Shown here: positions 11,435 through 49,519 of the stretch, in pieces
Numbering within the stretch: position 1 is the first letter of the stretch
Layout: each line of letters begins with the position of its first letter
Program-made: the position numbers and the translations under genes
Notes under the pieces: generated by a model
What the model was told of the DNA's origin: nothing
Database searches by the model: none
The model's input: only the letters and a program-made list of their open reading frames with translations
Source: Amoebidium appalachense
Lineage: Eukaryota; Ichthyosporea
Assembly (NCBI GenBank): GCA_963693365.1
Contig: CAVNZM010000007.1
Coordinates: 5,146,001 to 5,210,000 of the forward strand
Direction: 5' to 3'
Length of the DNA: 64,000 nucleotides

Positions 11435-12910
11435 ACACACCCTTCCCCCACACACCCAGACCAGACACACACACACACACCAACCCACCCCTGCGTCCCC
11501 CCCTCCTCACGCATGTATCCTCCCTCCCTCTCCCCCGCTCCCTCCCCCCCCCTCCCCCCTCCCCCCACCATCACCTCCTCCTCCCCATCCCGCCCATCCC
11601 CCCTCCTGCCCCTGCTAGCTTCTCTATTCCCTCCTCCAAAATTGAATCTATTTGGCACATCCGAGGGGCCAGCCAGAATCGGTTGAGTCAACTTGCTCCG
11701 AGCAAAATGAAAAGGTCATTCTGCAAAAAGCAGAGTTATCCTGCTACAGGCAGAAGTATTCAGCAAAAGCAAAGATATCCTGCAAAGCAGGTTTATTCTG
11801 CTAAAGCCCGGCTTCTGCAAACAGAAGAATCAAGTTTTGCTTTCAGCAGAAATAATGCTTTTTGCAGAATTATTCTGCAAAAGCAGACTTATTCTGCAGT
11901 TGAAAGCAGGATTATCCTGATTTCTGCGGGGTAGTTCTGCTAAAGGCCGAATAATTCTGCGAAAAGCAGACTGATTCTGCTCAAAGCAGAATAATTCTGA
12001 ATATTGCAGAATAACTCTGCCTTTTTTGCAGATTATATCTTCTTTTTGCAAGTTGACGCAGCCGATGTGGTTGGGCCCTCATTCGTCTTATTTTTATTAA
12101 TAAACCGGTGTGATAGGGCAGTTAACTATTAGATCAAGCCGATTCTCTAGATGCCTCCCAAACCAACCTCCCTCACCCCCCCCCCCCCCCCCCCCCCCAC
12201 CCCCACACACACACACACACACACACAGACAGACAGACAAAATTCAATGACTACGAGCCTCTGGCCCACCTAAAAATCTTTCGTAGCTAATATATATCTC
12301 GTGTCTCATATATACATCCGTCCATCTACAGTATCGATAGCAGCCGTTTGTGTCCGGCCAACACTGGTCTTTCTCATTGTGTCCCTTCCCAGAAACATGA
12401 TCTGATATTTGATTGGTCGGTGCGCTGTGTGGAATTTTCCCGGTTTGACGAGTGATCAGCCTTTAGTCTCATAGGACTCCAATATGCGTTTGGGACAACC
12501 TCCCTCTCCCGCTCCCCCCCCCCCCCCCCCTCCCCCCCCCCCATCCCCCTGCTCCCTCCCCTCCCCCCTCCCCCCGTAAAAAAACAGATATTATCCTGGC
12601 CCCACCCTTTCCTCTTTCCCCCCTACAAAACACACACACACATGCCCCCCCTCCCGTCTTCCCTTCCAACACACACACACACACACACGCGCGCGCGCGC
12701 ACACACACACACACACATGCATGCATGCACAAACCCTTCATCGCACCGATGCCATGCACTCCAAACACCCACCATCACTATGCCATCACCACTCACCCTC
12801 CCCTCCCCCGGGCCCAATCCCCCCCACCAAATTCCCCGGAGCATTTGTGATTGTTAGTACTTGATCCTGAGTAACAACTGACCACCCCCCCCCCCCCCCC
12901 CCCCCGTTTA

Positions 12911-12942
<32 letters not shown>

Positions 12943-13787
12943 CGATAGGTGGCTGCTGTCATTATATAGTGATCACCTCCCCCCCCCCCCCCATCTAAAG
13001 CGGCAAACCGAGGTACACCGATAGGAGGATCATTAATGGTTCAACTCGACATCACTACCATAAACTAACGTGTTTTTGCTAGAGGGAGGTAACATGTGTG
13101 TGCGTGTGTGTGTGAGTTTGGGGGGGGAGGGGGGGGGGGGGGGGGGGGAGGTTGTGGGGTGGGGGTCGGGGTGGGTAGGTTGGTTGGTGAGTGGGTGGGT
13201 GGGTGGGGTGAGGTGGGGGGGAGAGAAGGAAGGGGTAACCATAGGCTACGACTATGAAGGAATAATTTTCACCAGAGAGCGGCAGCAGTCCGAACTGATT
13301 GGTTACACTCTTTTGTCGGTTTACGCAACTGTTATCCGGGAGGGGGGGGGGGGGGGGGGGGGGAGGGGGGGGAGGGGGGGGGGGGGGAAGGCGGAGCACA
13401 TGGGGGGGAAGGGGGGGGAGGGGGAGGGGGGGGGGGGGGCACATAGATTTAGTTTATTCAGGTTGGCATCACGCTCTCTTGAAAGTGGTAAGACATCAAA
13501 GGAACGAATAACTTCTCAATGTAATCATTAAAAACTCCAACACAATCCTTCAATTTTTTTCAATATAATTATTATTGAAAGTATACGCATAAACATCAAT
13601 TGGGGCCAAACTCAGGCAGCCGCAGCATACAACCTACAGGCGTCCGTGTCATTCCTACACATTCCACACGTGTGGCCTGATTCAAAATACATTCAGCCCT
13701 TCTCCCACACATCCCAACCAGCATTCTGTAACCTTAAAAATAGAACCAATTTTCGAACCCTTTAACGTAAATCAAAAAAAAATTACG
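9918..13787. other. Intergenic spacer upstream of the protease gene, no supported gene
   Basis: Mostly unique sequence at 10100-11390, with a (GT)n array near 10950-10987, a C-tract with C-rich tail at about 11394-11600, a palindromic satellite at 11715-12050 (listed separately), and C-rich, CA-rich and G-rich low-complexity blocks at 12490-13440. A TATA-like TTATATACTC lies near 10512. Nothing coding was recognised. The protease promoter must lie just above 9917, but no clear core element could be fixed. Confidence 0.6.
11715..12050. repeat. Satellite of short palindromic units (GCAGAATAATTCTGC-like)
   Basis: About a dozen diverged units carry TTCTGC or TCCTGC followed by A/T-rich spacers and GCAGA, with a rough period of 20-26 bp. 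Units such as GCAGAATAATTCTGC are perfect or near-perfect palindromes, so the array reads similarly on both strands and could form serial hairpins. It contrasts with the G/C homopolymers and CA repeats around it. Confidence 0.8.
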
Positions 13788-17997
<4,210 letters not shown>

Positions 17998-20244
17998 CTT
18001 CGTCACTGCAGCAGCCGCTGCCAGGTTGGAGTCCCCCTAATTCTCCTTTTTTTTAAAAAAATCTTAAAACGAAAGTGACAGCAGTGCGTTTTTCTAATGG
18101 GTTAGTTAATTTCACTTATTATCCTTCCCTGTGTGCACGTTATTTGGTTGATTGCAAGGTCCGTTTTGCTTGAAGGCAGATGTGCACGTGTGCCAGAGTG
18201 TCTTTTCACAACAAGGTGTTTTGCCTCATAGGTAGGTCTCAAATGTGCACAAAGGCTATGAGAATTTTATCGCCTGGACAGATTTTTGTTTACAGGTAGA
18301 TGTGGTATTGGGTAGAAAGAAGTTGTTCGTTTGTCGAGTTCAATATTCCCAACACTTCGTTTATATATTCTACAACCTATACTGTAATTCAGTACTAGTA
18401 TGCAAACTGGGCATGTGGTCTCATGAAATATTTGATATGGTGGCTTGAGCCAAAACCCGCGAATAAGTTACAGCAGTATATCACCAGTTAAGTAAGTTCT
18501 TTTTTTCTTACTATGTGCACTCGTAGTTGCTGGTCTCATAAAGCATGTGGTGCAAAACTAAAGGGCCCAAAAGAAATTCGGCTGGGGAAAAAAGTCAGCC
18601 TGAGGCCAGGCCTCCTCTGCTCGCACAAAAATAGTTAGATGCACGGTGTTTCCGGATAGGGCTCCCTAGCGTGACAAAATGGGTGGCACAGGCAGCTAGC
18701 TGTATGACATAAGGATGGTTGGTAGAAAAATGCACACACACTATCTGAAATGGCACCTTATTAGCAATCTTAGCAGAGTCTTAAAAAAAAGAAAAAATGC
18801 AGAAACATGGGTACCTCTCAGTTGTCTCGTGTATGTCACCTTCGTGCCTCTGTACCCCCCTGATGACCGTGGTTTCATCGGATTGGCTATTGCAGGTGAG
18901 CCCTTGTTTGTAACCATATGATTGGTCATTGGAACATGATGAAAGTTTGTGCCTAACCGCGGTCTTAGTGAATGCAAAAAATGGTGGGCCGGGCAGGTAT
19001 ATGAATAAATTGGGTTAAAAAGAAACAGGAAATGTTTTGGGGGTGGATATATATTCAGGACTATTCCTCGTTTTCTGGCGCAAGAAAGGCTTCGAGAGGC
19101 CAAAGGATTACAACAAGTTGAATTCTCCCTATACACTCGTGTATTCTGGGAACAAGGCAGACAGCCAATCATACAAGTGTGTTTAGTTCAAGGATTCTCC
19201 GGCTTCTGAGGCACAAATGTGGTAGCTCCCACAAGTTCCCAAGTGCCTACAAATATGTGCTTGGGCTGCACATAAGAATTCGTCGGTAAATGTATATTTG
19301 GCAATGATTCATAGAAAGTCAAATACACACAGAAAGCCTATTATGACATATGTAAACACGCCTTGAGAACAATAGCGTTGTCCGCAGCTGGTGCCTAATA
19401 TTAGAAACAATCACGTAATCGCCAAATCACATGTGTGATATTTAGCTAATGGTTGTGAATTCGTTGGTTTCCGGCGTGCCGGCGGCTGCCACAGGCATCA
19501 ATGGCTGTTAGTCCCCCAGGCTGTGCTTCTTCTCCCTTGTTCTTCTTTCTTTCTTTTTGGGGAGTGCCTTAAAATACAGATAGTACATGCACGCTGAATA
19601 AAACCTGCCTGTTGCGCACTAACAATCCGGCGTGGAATCACGAAGTAATGCAGCACGCGCGCACAGGATATGCATACAGTTGGAAGGTCACACCATCTTC
19701 ATGGTTTTTTCAGTATGACGTTCATATCATTTCCGCCCTTGACTAAATAGTGGCTGTTGCATGCACAGATCCTTGCAGCTGAGTGATGAGCATCACCAAC
19801 GCAAGAGGAATATGTAAGTAGCCCGTTGCAATATTGCAAGCAACTGCATTATGCATTATAGAAGATCTCCCGTGGCATTTACAGAATTCTGCCCCGGGCA
19901 CATCTCTGCTTTTGATGCGTTTATCGACGCCGTTGACAACAACCTGGGGTAAAAGCTGGAGAACCGCGAAGGTGCGCTTTTGGAAAGCACAAAAAAAAAA
20001 AAAAAAAAAAAAAAAAAAGAAACCAGTGATGCAAGCTTGAGGATCTTGAAGGGTCGTACGTCTACACCACAAAAAGTGCCTGCAAGTCGCAAAGCCAAAT
20101 GCACGAAATACTTATATATATGTATCGCATCGTTGTGGCGGGTGATGAAGTAAAAAAGAGAGTGCGGAAAGAAGGAATAAAGAGGTGGCCAAAAAAAAAA
20201 AAAAAAAAAGAGCGGAAGGTTTGCACCCCTGCGTCGGGGGCCAT
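17998..20244. other. Intergenic spacer, mostly unique AT-richer sequence
   Basis: This is one of the few stretches not dominated by G/C homopolymers. A single exon-like segment near 18845-18895, ending GCTATTGCAG|GTGAGC, is noted among the rejected items. A poly-A run of about 28 bases lies at about 19991-20018. No gene could be supported. Confidence 0.55.
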
Positions 20245-20316
20245 AGGGACCAGCCAGATTCGAACTAGCGACCTATCGGGCTGCAACCGATTGCTCTACC
20301 ACTGAGCTATAGCCCC
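20245..20316 (-). tRNA. tRNA-Cys (GCA)
   Basis: A 72-nt intronless cloverleaf on the minus strand. Acceptor stem GGGGCTA pairs with TGGTCCC through wobble pairs. D-arm GCTC/GAGC, anticodon stem ATCGG/CCGAT with loop TTGCAGC (anticodon GCA), T-arm GCTAG/CTGGC with loop TTCGAAT, and discriminator U, as expected for cysteine tRNA. A short hairpin-forming 3' flank (CCCCGACGCAGGGG) and a long T run, seen on the sense strand after CCGCTC, follow and could terminate pol III. An identical gene with the same flank lies at 57413-57484. Confidence 0.95.
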
Positions 20317-20896
20317 TTCCGATGATTGCATCAGCATACGATCGTATATAAACCTGTATATACATAAGCTTACAGATTTTTTATTAGCTTGAACCGGGAT
20401 ACGATCCATATATACATGCATACACGCACGCGCGCGCACACAAACATCGCGTAGACACGTGCGTGTACACGTGTGTTTTATATGCTCAATATAGTTAAGA
20501 GGTTCTTGACGGCTATTCCATGATATATGTACTTCGGTACTCGGTTCTGCAAGGCCTTGTTCGTCGACTGGTCCTCAGTGTATATGTAGCCGGTGCCAGT
20601 GCACATGTGTGTGTGCTGGCGCTTGTGTATGCGTGTGTGCGTGCGTGTGTGCGTGCCTTTTTGTGTGTGCGGGGGGAGAGGGGGGAGGGTGCCACATGCA
20701 TGCGGTGCCCACAGGTGATGATGTACATGTATATCATGATGTGCACAAATAAAATACACGAATTGATCGAACTCAAGGCTTTCTTATTTGCAAGTGGGGC
20801 AAGAATTCAAAATACCAATGATATTTACAAAGGTCCGTGTACGGACATGTACACTGTCAGAAATAATGCAATAGCATGTGGAGCCTATCCTCCTCC

Positions 20897-20928
<32 letters not shown>

Positions 20929-21095
20929 ACACTTCCCCCGGGGCCGGGGGAGGGGGATCCGGAAAGAAACAGAGTTTGTTTGTGTGTGTGTGTGTGTGTG
21001 GGCGGGGGGGGGGGGGGGGGGGGGGGGGGGATGTATACTACATATTGTTTTGTCGAGATTTGAATTATGGAGGTGGAGACATCAAAGTTAAATCA

Positions 21096-21193
21096 AGCAC
21101 AATCCAATATAATATACATACAAACCAAACACGTGCACCAGCTCAGCACAATCCAATATAGTATACATACAAACCAAACACGTGCACCAGCTC
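21096..21193 (+). repeat. Perfectly phased 49-bp tandem duplication
   Basis: Copies at 21096-21144 and 21145-21193 begin AGCACAATCCAATATA and end GTGCACCAGCTC, differing by a single A/G. The near-identity shows a recent duplication in otherwise unique sequence. Confidence 0.92.
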
Positions 21194-21937
21194 CTTGAAA
21201 AAAAAGTCCAAACAGAAGACAGATTAACAAGAGAGCTCTCATCATTAGGTGTTTCTATTTGTTTTTATGCCTCCACAAAAGAATGGAATTCGGACCTTTT
21301 CGGCCCTCTAATCTTTTGCATGTGGTCAACGTTCGCAGCCCATTCTTTTGTTCCAACGGCAACAGGCGGCGGGGATGGTTCATGCATGAATCACTTTTTT
21401 TTTGTTTTTTAAAAAAGAAATCTTTATTTTAAATGTTCACGGGGCCCAAGCCTAAGGCCTTAAGTTTCTGGATGACCAGGAATGGCATCACATTTTCAAC
21501 ATCTTTGCGGATATCCCGAATACCCCCCCCCCCCCCCCCCCCCCAAAGGCTCTTACAAGTTGTCATGACTGTTTACTAAGTAAAAGCCTCTGCTCATATT
21601 ACTAACGTGGGAAAACAGCGTGTTGCTCTGTGTGTGTGTGTGTGTGTGTGGGCGGCATGTGTTCAACTTGTCAGGTGTGTGAACAAATGCGTGCGAAAAA
21701 CGTTCACGATATGTATATGTGCAACTTTGCTCATGGGCATGGGTGATGCGAGGAAAAACCCCGGGCTTTGCACATTCTCTACAAACCTGTTACACGATTG
21801 AGAAACACATTTTCCATACTGATAATCAATATTCACTGAACTGTTTTTGCACTCTTTGCTGACCCCCCCCCCACCCCACCCCCCCTCCCCCTTCAAAATA
21901 AAATAATATAATAAACACATACACACACCTATGCAAT

Positions 21938-21980
<43 letters not shown>

Positions 21981-22590
21981 AAAAAGAAAAGGCATCAGGG
22001 ATTTTTGAAAAAAAGTGCTCATTCCCCCGTTCCTCCTCCCCCTGGTCGTTGCCGCTCGCGCCGTTGCAACACACAAGGCGAAGGGCAACAGTTACCGAAT
22101 GCATTCATGATCATATGTTGGGGTGGTACTTGAAGGGGAGTCCAGTTAGAGCTTGGAGCTCAGGAAATTGTCGAAATCTGCGTCATAAAAAGAAAGAGTA
22201 GATGTGGTCAGTGGACAGAAGCCTTAGGACAAAGAGGAAAACAACAAAACCAACGGATGTTTATGATTATGTGTGGCTTATTTTATGTAAGGGTCAAACT
22301 CGTTCACTTTAGAAGTATGGCGATATTTCTTTTGGACATCTTTCTTTGGCATATACCCCTCTCCCCCCCCCCCCCCCCCCCCCCCCTCCCCACCCACAAA
22401 AAAGAAAAAAAAACCCACAAAAAGGCGGGGGGGGGGGGGGGGGGGGGGGGTGATTGCCACATCTAGGAAAAGCCAACCATATCACTTGGATCGGTGATGG
22501 TAACGCTCATACTGACATCAGCAAAAGGTCACTTGCTTTCTTTGTCTTCTTCTTCCTCCTCCTCCTTTTTCATTCTTTTCTTTTCTTTTC

Positions 22591-22647
<57 letters not shown>

Positions 22648-22668
22648 GGGGGAAAGGGAGGGAGGGAG

Positions 22669-22702
<34 letters not shown>

Positions 22703-22943
22703 GGGACCAACCTTCGCTGGACACAGGATCGTGTGCTGTGGTGGATCCCAAGTTTTGGTCAGCAAGAATAGTGGCACAACACCCATCCACCCAAGAAAAG
22801 AAAAGAAAAAAAACGAAAGAAAAAGAAAAGAAAAGAACAAAAAAGAGAAAAAAGAAAACACAGCAAGGGGCAAAAGGCACCATCTTCCCCCCCCCCCCCC
22901 CCCCCCCACGCACACACACACACCTCCAACCTCCACAAAGGGG

Positions 22944-22976
<33 letters not shown>

Positions 22977-23121
22977 TCTGTCAGCCCTTGGTAATGATAC
23001 ACAACTATGTTACCTTCGCAAACAAGCATTCAGACACCGTTCTATTACGACCCCCCCTCCCCCCCCCCCCCCCCCTCCTCTCCTTCACCACCACCGCCGC
23101 CGCCACTACCCTCCTCCCCCA

Positions 23122-23183
<62 letters not shown>

Positions 23184-23339
23184 AAAAAATAAAATAAAAA
23201 AAAGGGAAGAAAGGAAAAGCACAACCATGTACTACTTGGGTACATAACCACTATATCATCGTTCGCGACCATGGTGCACGTGCAAGGGGAAGAGGTTTGC
23301 AGAGGGAGAAAGAGTATTGTTCGAGGAAACTCTCGTGGC

Positions 23340-23665
<326 letters not shown>

Positions 23666-23976
23666 GTGTGTAATTTGTGTTTGTCCGTGTGTGTGGGTGG
23701 ATGTTTTCTCTTTTCTACTATTGAATAATTCAATTTTACTCCTAATGTACTATTAATATAGCACTAGATTCCTTACTATACATAATAAATATGTTTAATT
23801 AAGATTTTTATTAATTCCATAAATTCAGATTTCAGACCTCTAAAATTCCAAAGTTGGCAAGATTTTGAATTTTTGACATTATCTGGATTTAGGATTTTTA
23901 TTTTCATCTTATATCCTAACGGAAGCTTGGAAAGAAAGTAGAGTAGAGTCGCAAGGAGAGAAGAAGGGGGGAGCCC

Positions 23977-34712
<10,736 letters not shown>

Positions 34713-37700
34713 TCTCGTTTAGTGTCTGAAGGTCACTTCGTATGTGTGCTGTGCAGCGTGGATCTTTGGGCAGAATCGTACACTGGTTGTCCAAAACGCC
34801 TACTGTACCAAGATCTACGCACTAGATGTATTTTCTCTGGCCCACTATAAACGACGAGCAAATGTTAGCCCAGGTAACAAGAACAATGCCGTTGAATCAG
34901 TGAGTGCACTTCTGAAGCGTTTGAAAAAAAAAATCGACTCAGCCTGTGAGCCATCATGAGACAATCGGCAATACATGAACAGGGTATTGAGCCAACCATC
35001 GAAGCTAATCGCTTTTTTATAAAACAAAACAGGTCAAGCTAGTTTTTAAAGCCCTGTTGTAGACCTTAGCTAGATAAAGGTCATGTAGGTCTATCTCCGA
35101 GTAAATTGAAGGTGGAGTGAGGAGTAGACGGAAGAGAGCCGGACGTGATCATGTGAGAGGGAGTGAGGCAGGGAGGGTGGGAGGGAGAGTGAATAAGGGC
35201 GAGCTCTTGCATGCTGTTGCGCTAGACCCCTGCCTTAAAAAGGGGGAGGGTGTGGTGTGTGTGCGTGGGGGGGGGGAAGGGGGGGGGGGGGGGGGGATAG
35301 GGGCAGGGGAGCTTCGGGGGGGGGGGGGGGGGAGGGCCGCCGAGAGGGAGCCCAAAAGTGGCCTGAGGAATTCGAACCTGGTGGAATGAACGTGAAGGAA
35401 ACCTTTACTCGTGGGGGACAGTAACTGAATAATCCGTCATTATTCAAGCTGTGGGTGAGGGATGGAGTGAAGGAGTTCGTGTGTGTGTGTGTGTTAGGGG
35501 AGGGGGGAGGAGGAGGGGTGTCACGGGTAATGGTGGTGATGGTGGTGGGTGGGTGGGTGGGGGGGGGGGGGAGGGGAGGGGGGAGGGGGGGGGGGAGGGG
35601 GGGGGGGGGGGGGAAGAAGGTTCCAAAACTGGCAAGGGCTCACCGAGAGGTAAATGTAATATACAAAAAGACGGTTTCCATTTACCCGTTTTGTTATTCT
35701 CACTAAATGCCCCTCCCCCCCACCCCCAACCCCCCGCCCCCCTCCCCTTCTTGCTTCGTCCCCCCCCCCTACCCCCTCCCCCCCACCCCCCTCCCCCCTC
35801 CCCCCCCCCCTTCCACAACACTGTCAACTTGACAAGTATCCACAGGCTTTCTACACGTCAACAATCTTTCGACAGTTTGAAAGTTTTATTACATTTTCTA
35901 GACACCGAATGGTGTGTTTCTTTTAACGTGAACGATGTCTTCAAGTTGGGCCTGGGTGATTGCAGCATGGTGATGAAGCACATGTTATTGCTTCTCAACC
36001 CAACGAGACACCCACTTACATTTAGGAGGATGAACACACAGTGGCACGTCGGAGGCATTGTGAAGGACTGCAGCCAGCAGCTGTGCTGTCTGAACTATAT
36101 AAAACAGAAGTGGGGTTAAGAGGGTGCCGGTAGAAATGAGTTTTAATGGTACATATGAAGTCGGTTGCAATTAATAGTCTCTGGATAGTATTAAGCACAA
36201 TAGTGAGAGTGAGCTACAATATGGTTGGCCAATTATCTTTTGTGTGTCATTTTGTCAAGCTGCACCCAACCACAACGGGCACACACCATCAACTTCGGAC
36301 AAAATTTTGAGAACACGTTTGATTTTGAGCCCGGGATGTGAAGCGTGAAGACATCCAGCAAGCGAACAATTTTGCACGTTCATTTCCGCGTGGTGCATTA
36401 TGAAGTAAGCAGCGCAGTAGTTTGTACAGGCTACCTGCGCGCTGGAGGTCTAGTGATGTCATCATCATTCGTGCTTTCATGTTGTGCATGCTATCATCAT
36501 TCGTGCTTTCATGTTGTGCTATCATCATTCGTGCTTTCATGTTGTGCATGCTGTCATGGGCAACAGGCCCAGCTGCCAGCCCGACTCGAGCTCTCAAAAG
36601 GCTCTCAGGCTCAGTCCGCTAGATCTAGACAAGGCGGGAAAATTGACCAATCAGCTGCTTGAAACATATCTTCCTCGTTGCATGTTGGGGGTATTTTTTT
36701 TTGAAATTTTTTCTTTTTCTTTTGATTCGGTTTTATTGATCCGTTGATGAAGGCAACGGTGCAGCCACAGGCTACATAACCACCAATAGAACTGAAAAAG
36801 CCAAAGCTACGAAATAAAAATAAAGCGACAAGTGACAAAGGACACCAGCGGGCAAAACCTTAAGTGTACGTGTATGCGTGAAACTATTTTGCTCCAACTA
36901 GTCATATGCATCGATGTTGACCAACCACACTCCGCCGAGACATCATTACTGCTGCTTCCCAACAGGCCCCCCTCAAAACCTACCGAGGCACAGCAAGCAA
37001 GTCAGCCTCTCAATGCAGACCAAATCTGAGCTAAAAAACAATCCCAACGGGCCCGATAACCCGGAGAAACTGCATCTACATAGCTCTCTGATAAGGTGGC
37101 CTAGTTGTGGCAGGACACACAGAAAAACACAATTACAGAATGCATGCAAGCAAACCCGGTCATTGCCATACGACTGGAGGCTAAGGTACTGGCAGTCACT
37201 TGGAAAGCTCCCCGACGACCAAGTAGCCGCCCCTCCACTCACGCAGCGCAGAAGTAGCTGAAGAAGTTGCAGCAGTCCACCGCCAATAGGTCGCGTAGAT
37301 GCGTAGACAGCGTGTAGAAGTTACCATAGGTTTCAGTGGACCACCAGGCGTTGAAGAAACCACTTCTGAAAAATTGTCTAACGCCTTTTTTGTATCATTA
37401 TTCTCAAGTAATAGTAGTAAATCGAGTAGCCCACACTTTAACCCCCCAACATGGGTATAGGAGGATTAGCGCCCCTGGGCCAGCGTTTTCCAGCAGCGTT
37501 TTCCTCGTTTTCCCCAGCCATGGCCAGCTGCAGTTTCAGGTCGGACAGTCTTAAAGCAAGGTTTAGGGTTTTCTAAGTAAAGCAAAGCCCTTAAGAAATT
37601 TACGCATTTTTTTTTTTTTTTTCTCCATGCGATGCGAACGAGACAGAATTGGGTTGGGTTGCACACGAAGGTTCTTTTCGCACCTGAATATGACCAGCTT

Positions 37701-38062
37701 ATATATAAAGCAGCTTGTCAGGTTTTCGCTTGCTTGAACACGTTAATTCTGTTCAAGGGGGGCGAGCACATAATAGTTGTGTGGGAATAGATGTGTGGGA
37801 CTTCGGTTTCTTTTCAAGCGGATACGCAACCATCCTTTGGCCTGCTCAATTTGAGGGCCAACTTTACCAAGTTCTTTCTTTGTCCGTGAAAAAATTCGTG
37901 AGAGTTTGCTCTGTCATTTTTTTTTCTTTTTTTCATTTTTTTTTCTCTTAGGCACTCACTCTCCCACACATTTCTACACGCATATTTGACGACAAAAGAT
38001 TTGCATGGATCATAGCTACTTCAACATCTCCTCCCCCCCGCATCTTACCCCAGACACGTACC
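34713..38062. other. Divergent intergenic region between the VHS-GAT gene and the RING-TC gene
   Basis: The two genes are transcribed away from each other, so promoters for both should lie here. Low-complexity G and C blocks occupy about 35230-35820; the rest is unique. A minisatellite at 36461-36552 is listed separately. TATA-like TATATATAAAGC is visible near 37699. No coding segment was supported. Confidence 0.55.
36461..36552 (+). repeat. Three-copy minisatellite (32/28/32 bp)
   Basis: Units begin ATCATCATTCGTGCTTTCAT and end GTTGTGCATGCT. The middle unit lacks ATGC. The sequence is otherwise identical, so the expansion is recent. Confidence 0.92.
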
Positions 38063-47794
<9,732 letters not shown>

Positions 47795-49065
47795 GTAGGA
47801 GTGTCGGGTTTAGTGTTGAGGGAAATAGAATGTCGTTTTTAAAGGATATTTGAAGAAGGATATATACGTATAGGTGTCCAGTATGTTGTTTGTTTAGTGA
47901 GCAAGTAAATTGATTATTTCGAAGGTGCCATGATGGGTGATTGACAGCATATCATTATATGTGCATGTGCATGGGGATTTATTTCGGGTGCCGGTGGGCA
48001 GGCAGGTACGTTTCTCTGACATTGGGGAATATTCCAGCTATTGCAATGACGCAAAACTGGTGGTTGGGTACATTACAGATGCAAGCTATATTCCGTATTA
48101 TTAAGTATTGTATTGATATTGATATCCATAGAAAGATAGGTAGGTATTGATGTGCATTACGCCAATATTAGGATGGTGTACATGTTGTGAGCACTTTGAG
48201 TTCGAATAAAAAACATGGGCTTGTACATGTATGTGTATATCGTATATCGTTGATGCAGCAAGGCTTTAAATTTATGGGCATGCACACCCAATTAGGACAC
48301 TCGTTACCCTATGCTTTCTAACGAAGCAAGCGGAAGGGAAACTCAGAAACCCTTCAGAGAAGAATTCGAAGGCTACTATAGTATCAGGTGCAGTGAAAGA
48401 CTTATTGAATGCTTGTGAGCTTTGTATAGGCAGATATGGCATTTTGGCTGTTACATATTGTAATAACATGATAATTATTGTCGTGAATAAAAAAGGGAAT
48501 GTGTTTGGTGCACTTTTGTCTTTAGTGCAGGTGCACGTAGCTTTTTTTCTATTTTTTATTTTTTATTTTATCACAACAGTTCCCGCGGGACCTTTTCAGT
48601 CCCTCTAGGGAAATTACCGTCTTCTACATGGCAAAGACAGTCCACTATGCAGTTAGGATGCTATCTATGTACTCAGCTAAGCTAAGCAATACTTCGCAAA
48701 CCTAACTATCGCGATCGTACATGTTGCCCAGGGTTACCGTACCCAGCCATGGCCACGCCGGCAGGCTCCGAGAGCACGTGGCGATGTTAGTAGAGGTTCG
48801 AAGTCTTTGTGTGTTTGTGTACGTGTACATGCATTTACATCTGTTGGGTAATGGTGCACGTGGTGCTGATGGTCGTGGTGGTTACGGGCGCGACGGTGTG
48901 TGGAGGGAGGGAGGGAGGGAGGGAGGGGGACTGGGTCCTGGGCAGGCACGCCACGTACATAATTTCGCTGAGCTTTTGAATACGGCATGGAAAATTACTC
49001 CGAGGGCCTGCCACTATATATAGCTACGCACCGGGTAGTGCGCTGGCAGGGGGAGGGGAACCCGG

Positions 49066-49101
<36 letters not shown>

Positions 49102-49314
49102 GGGGGGGGAGATCTATCAATATAGGAGAGGTATGGTCAGGGGGGCCGGGGGGGGGGGCAGTCACCAGCCGGCGAATCGGTGATTAGGTTAAATGCTTTA
49201 AATCCTTTTAAAAAATTATCAATTTGAAATGATTTAACCATGATTCATAAAAACATCGTACTGAAAAATTGCATTCTCAATATCATCATATTTGAATGGA
49301 CTAATCTTCTGGCT
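47795..49314. other. 3' flank of the RING-TC gene and spacer, no supported gene
   Basis: Unique AT-richer sequence. A canonical AATAAA at 48205-48210 is 411 nt after the stop codon and may end the transcript. A GGGA repeat at 48902-48928 and a G tract at about 49069-49107 follow. No coding segment was recognised. Confidence 0.55.
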
Positions 49315-49352
49315 ATTACGCAACGTTGCGGAGTACAGCCAAAGATATAAAT
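49315..49352 (+). promoter_or_regulatory. Shared upstream element and TATA-like box, DUF2087 copy 1
   Basis: ATTACGCAACGTTGCGG (49315-49331; GCAACGTTGC is a perfect palindrome) and GATATAAAT (49344-49352) precede the gene by about 205 and 176 nt. The same pair in the same order stands before copy 2, while the sequence around it has diverged. This suggests retained promoter elements. Confidence 0.6.
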
Positions 49353-49519
49353 GGCGAACGAACGAGGGCAAACGCCGTTCTGTTAAGTTCTGCTGGAATT
49401 CAGAGGAAGAAACTTGAAGATCAAAAACTGCTTAGAATGAGTATCTTGTTCACCTTTTTTTAGCCTCTTTAGACACTAATTTTTTGCCGCCATTCACACT
49501 AGATCAACAAAAACCAAGA

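Noticed and set aside
18842-18896. Possible plus-strand exon encoding FVPLYPPDDRGFIGLAIAG before GTGAGC
   Set aside because: Acceptor is plausible and the peptide looks natural, but no flanking exon in a compatible phase was found within several kilobases, so a gene cannot be supported.
18741-19172. 143-residue minus-strand frame in the spacer before the tRNA
   Set aside because: No recognisable domain, no splice context, average composition for random frame.
34744-34959. 71-residue plus-strand frame just upstream of the VHS-GAT start
   Set aside because: Not recognised, lies in a likely promoter region, and no codon or similarity signal distinguishes it from chance.
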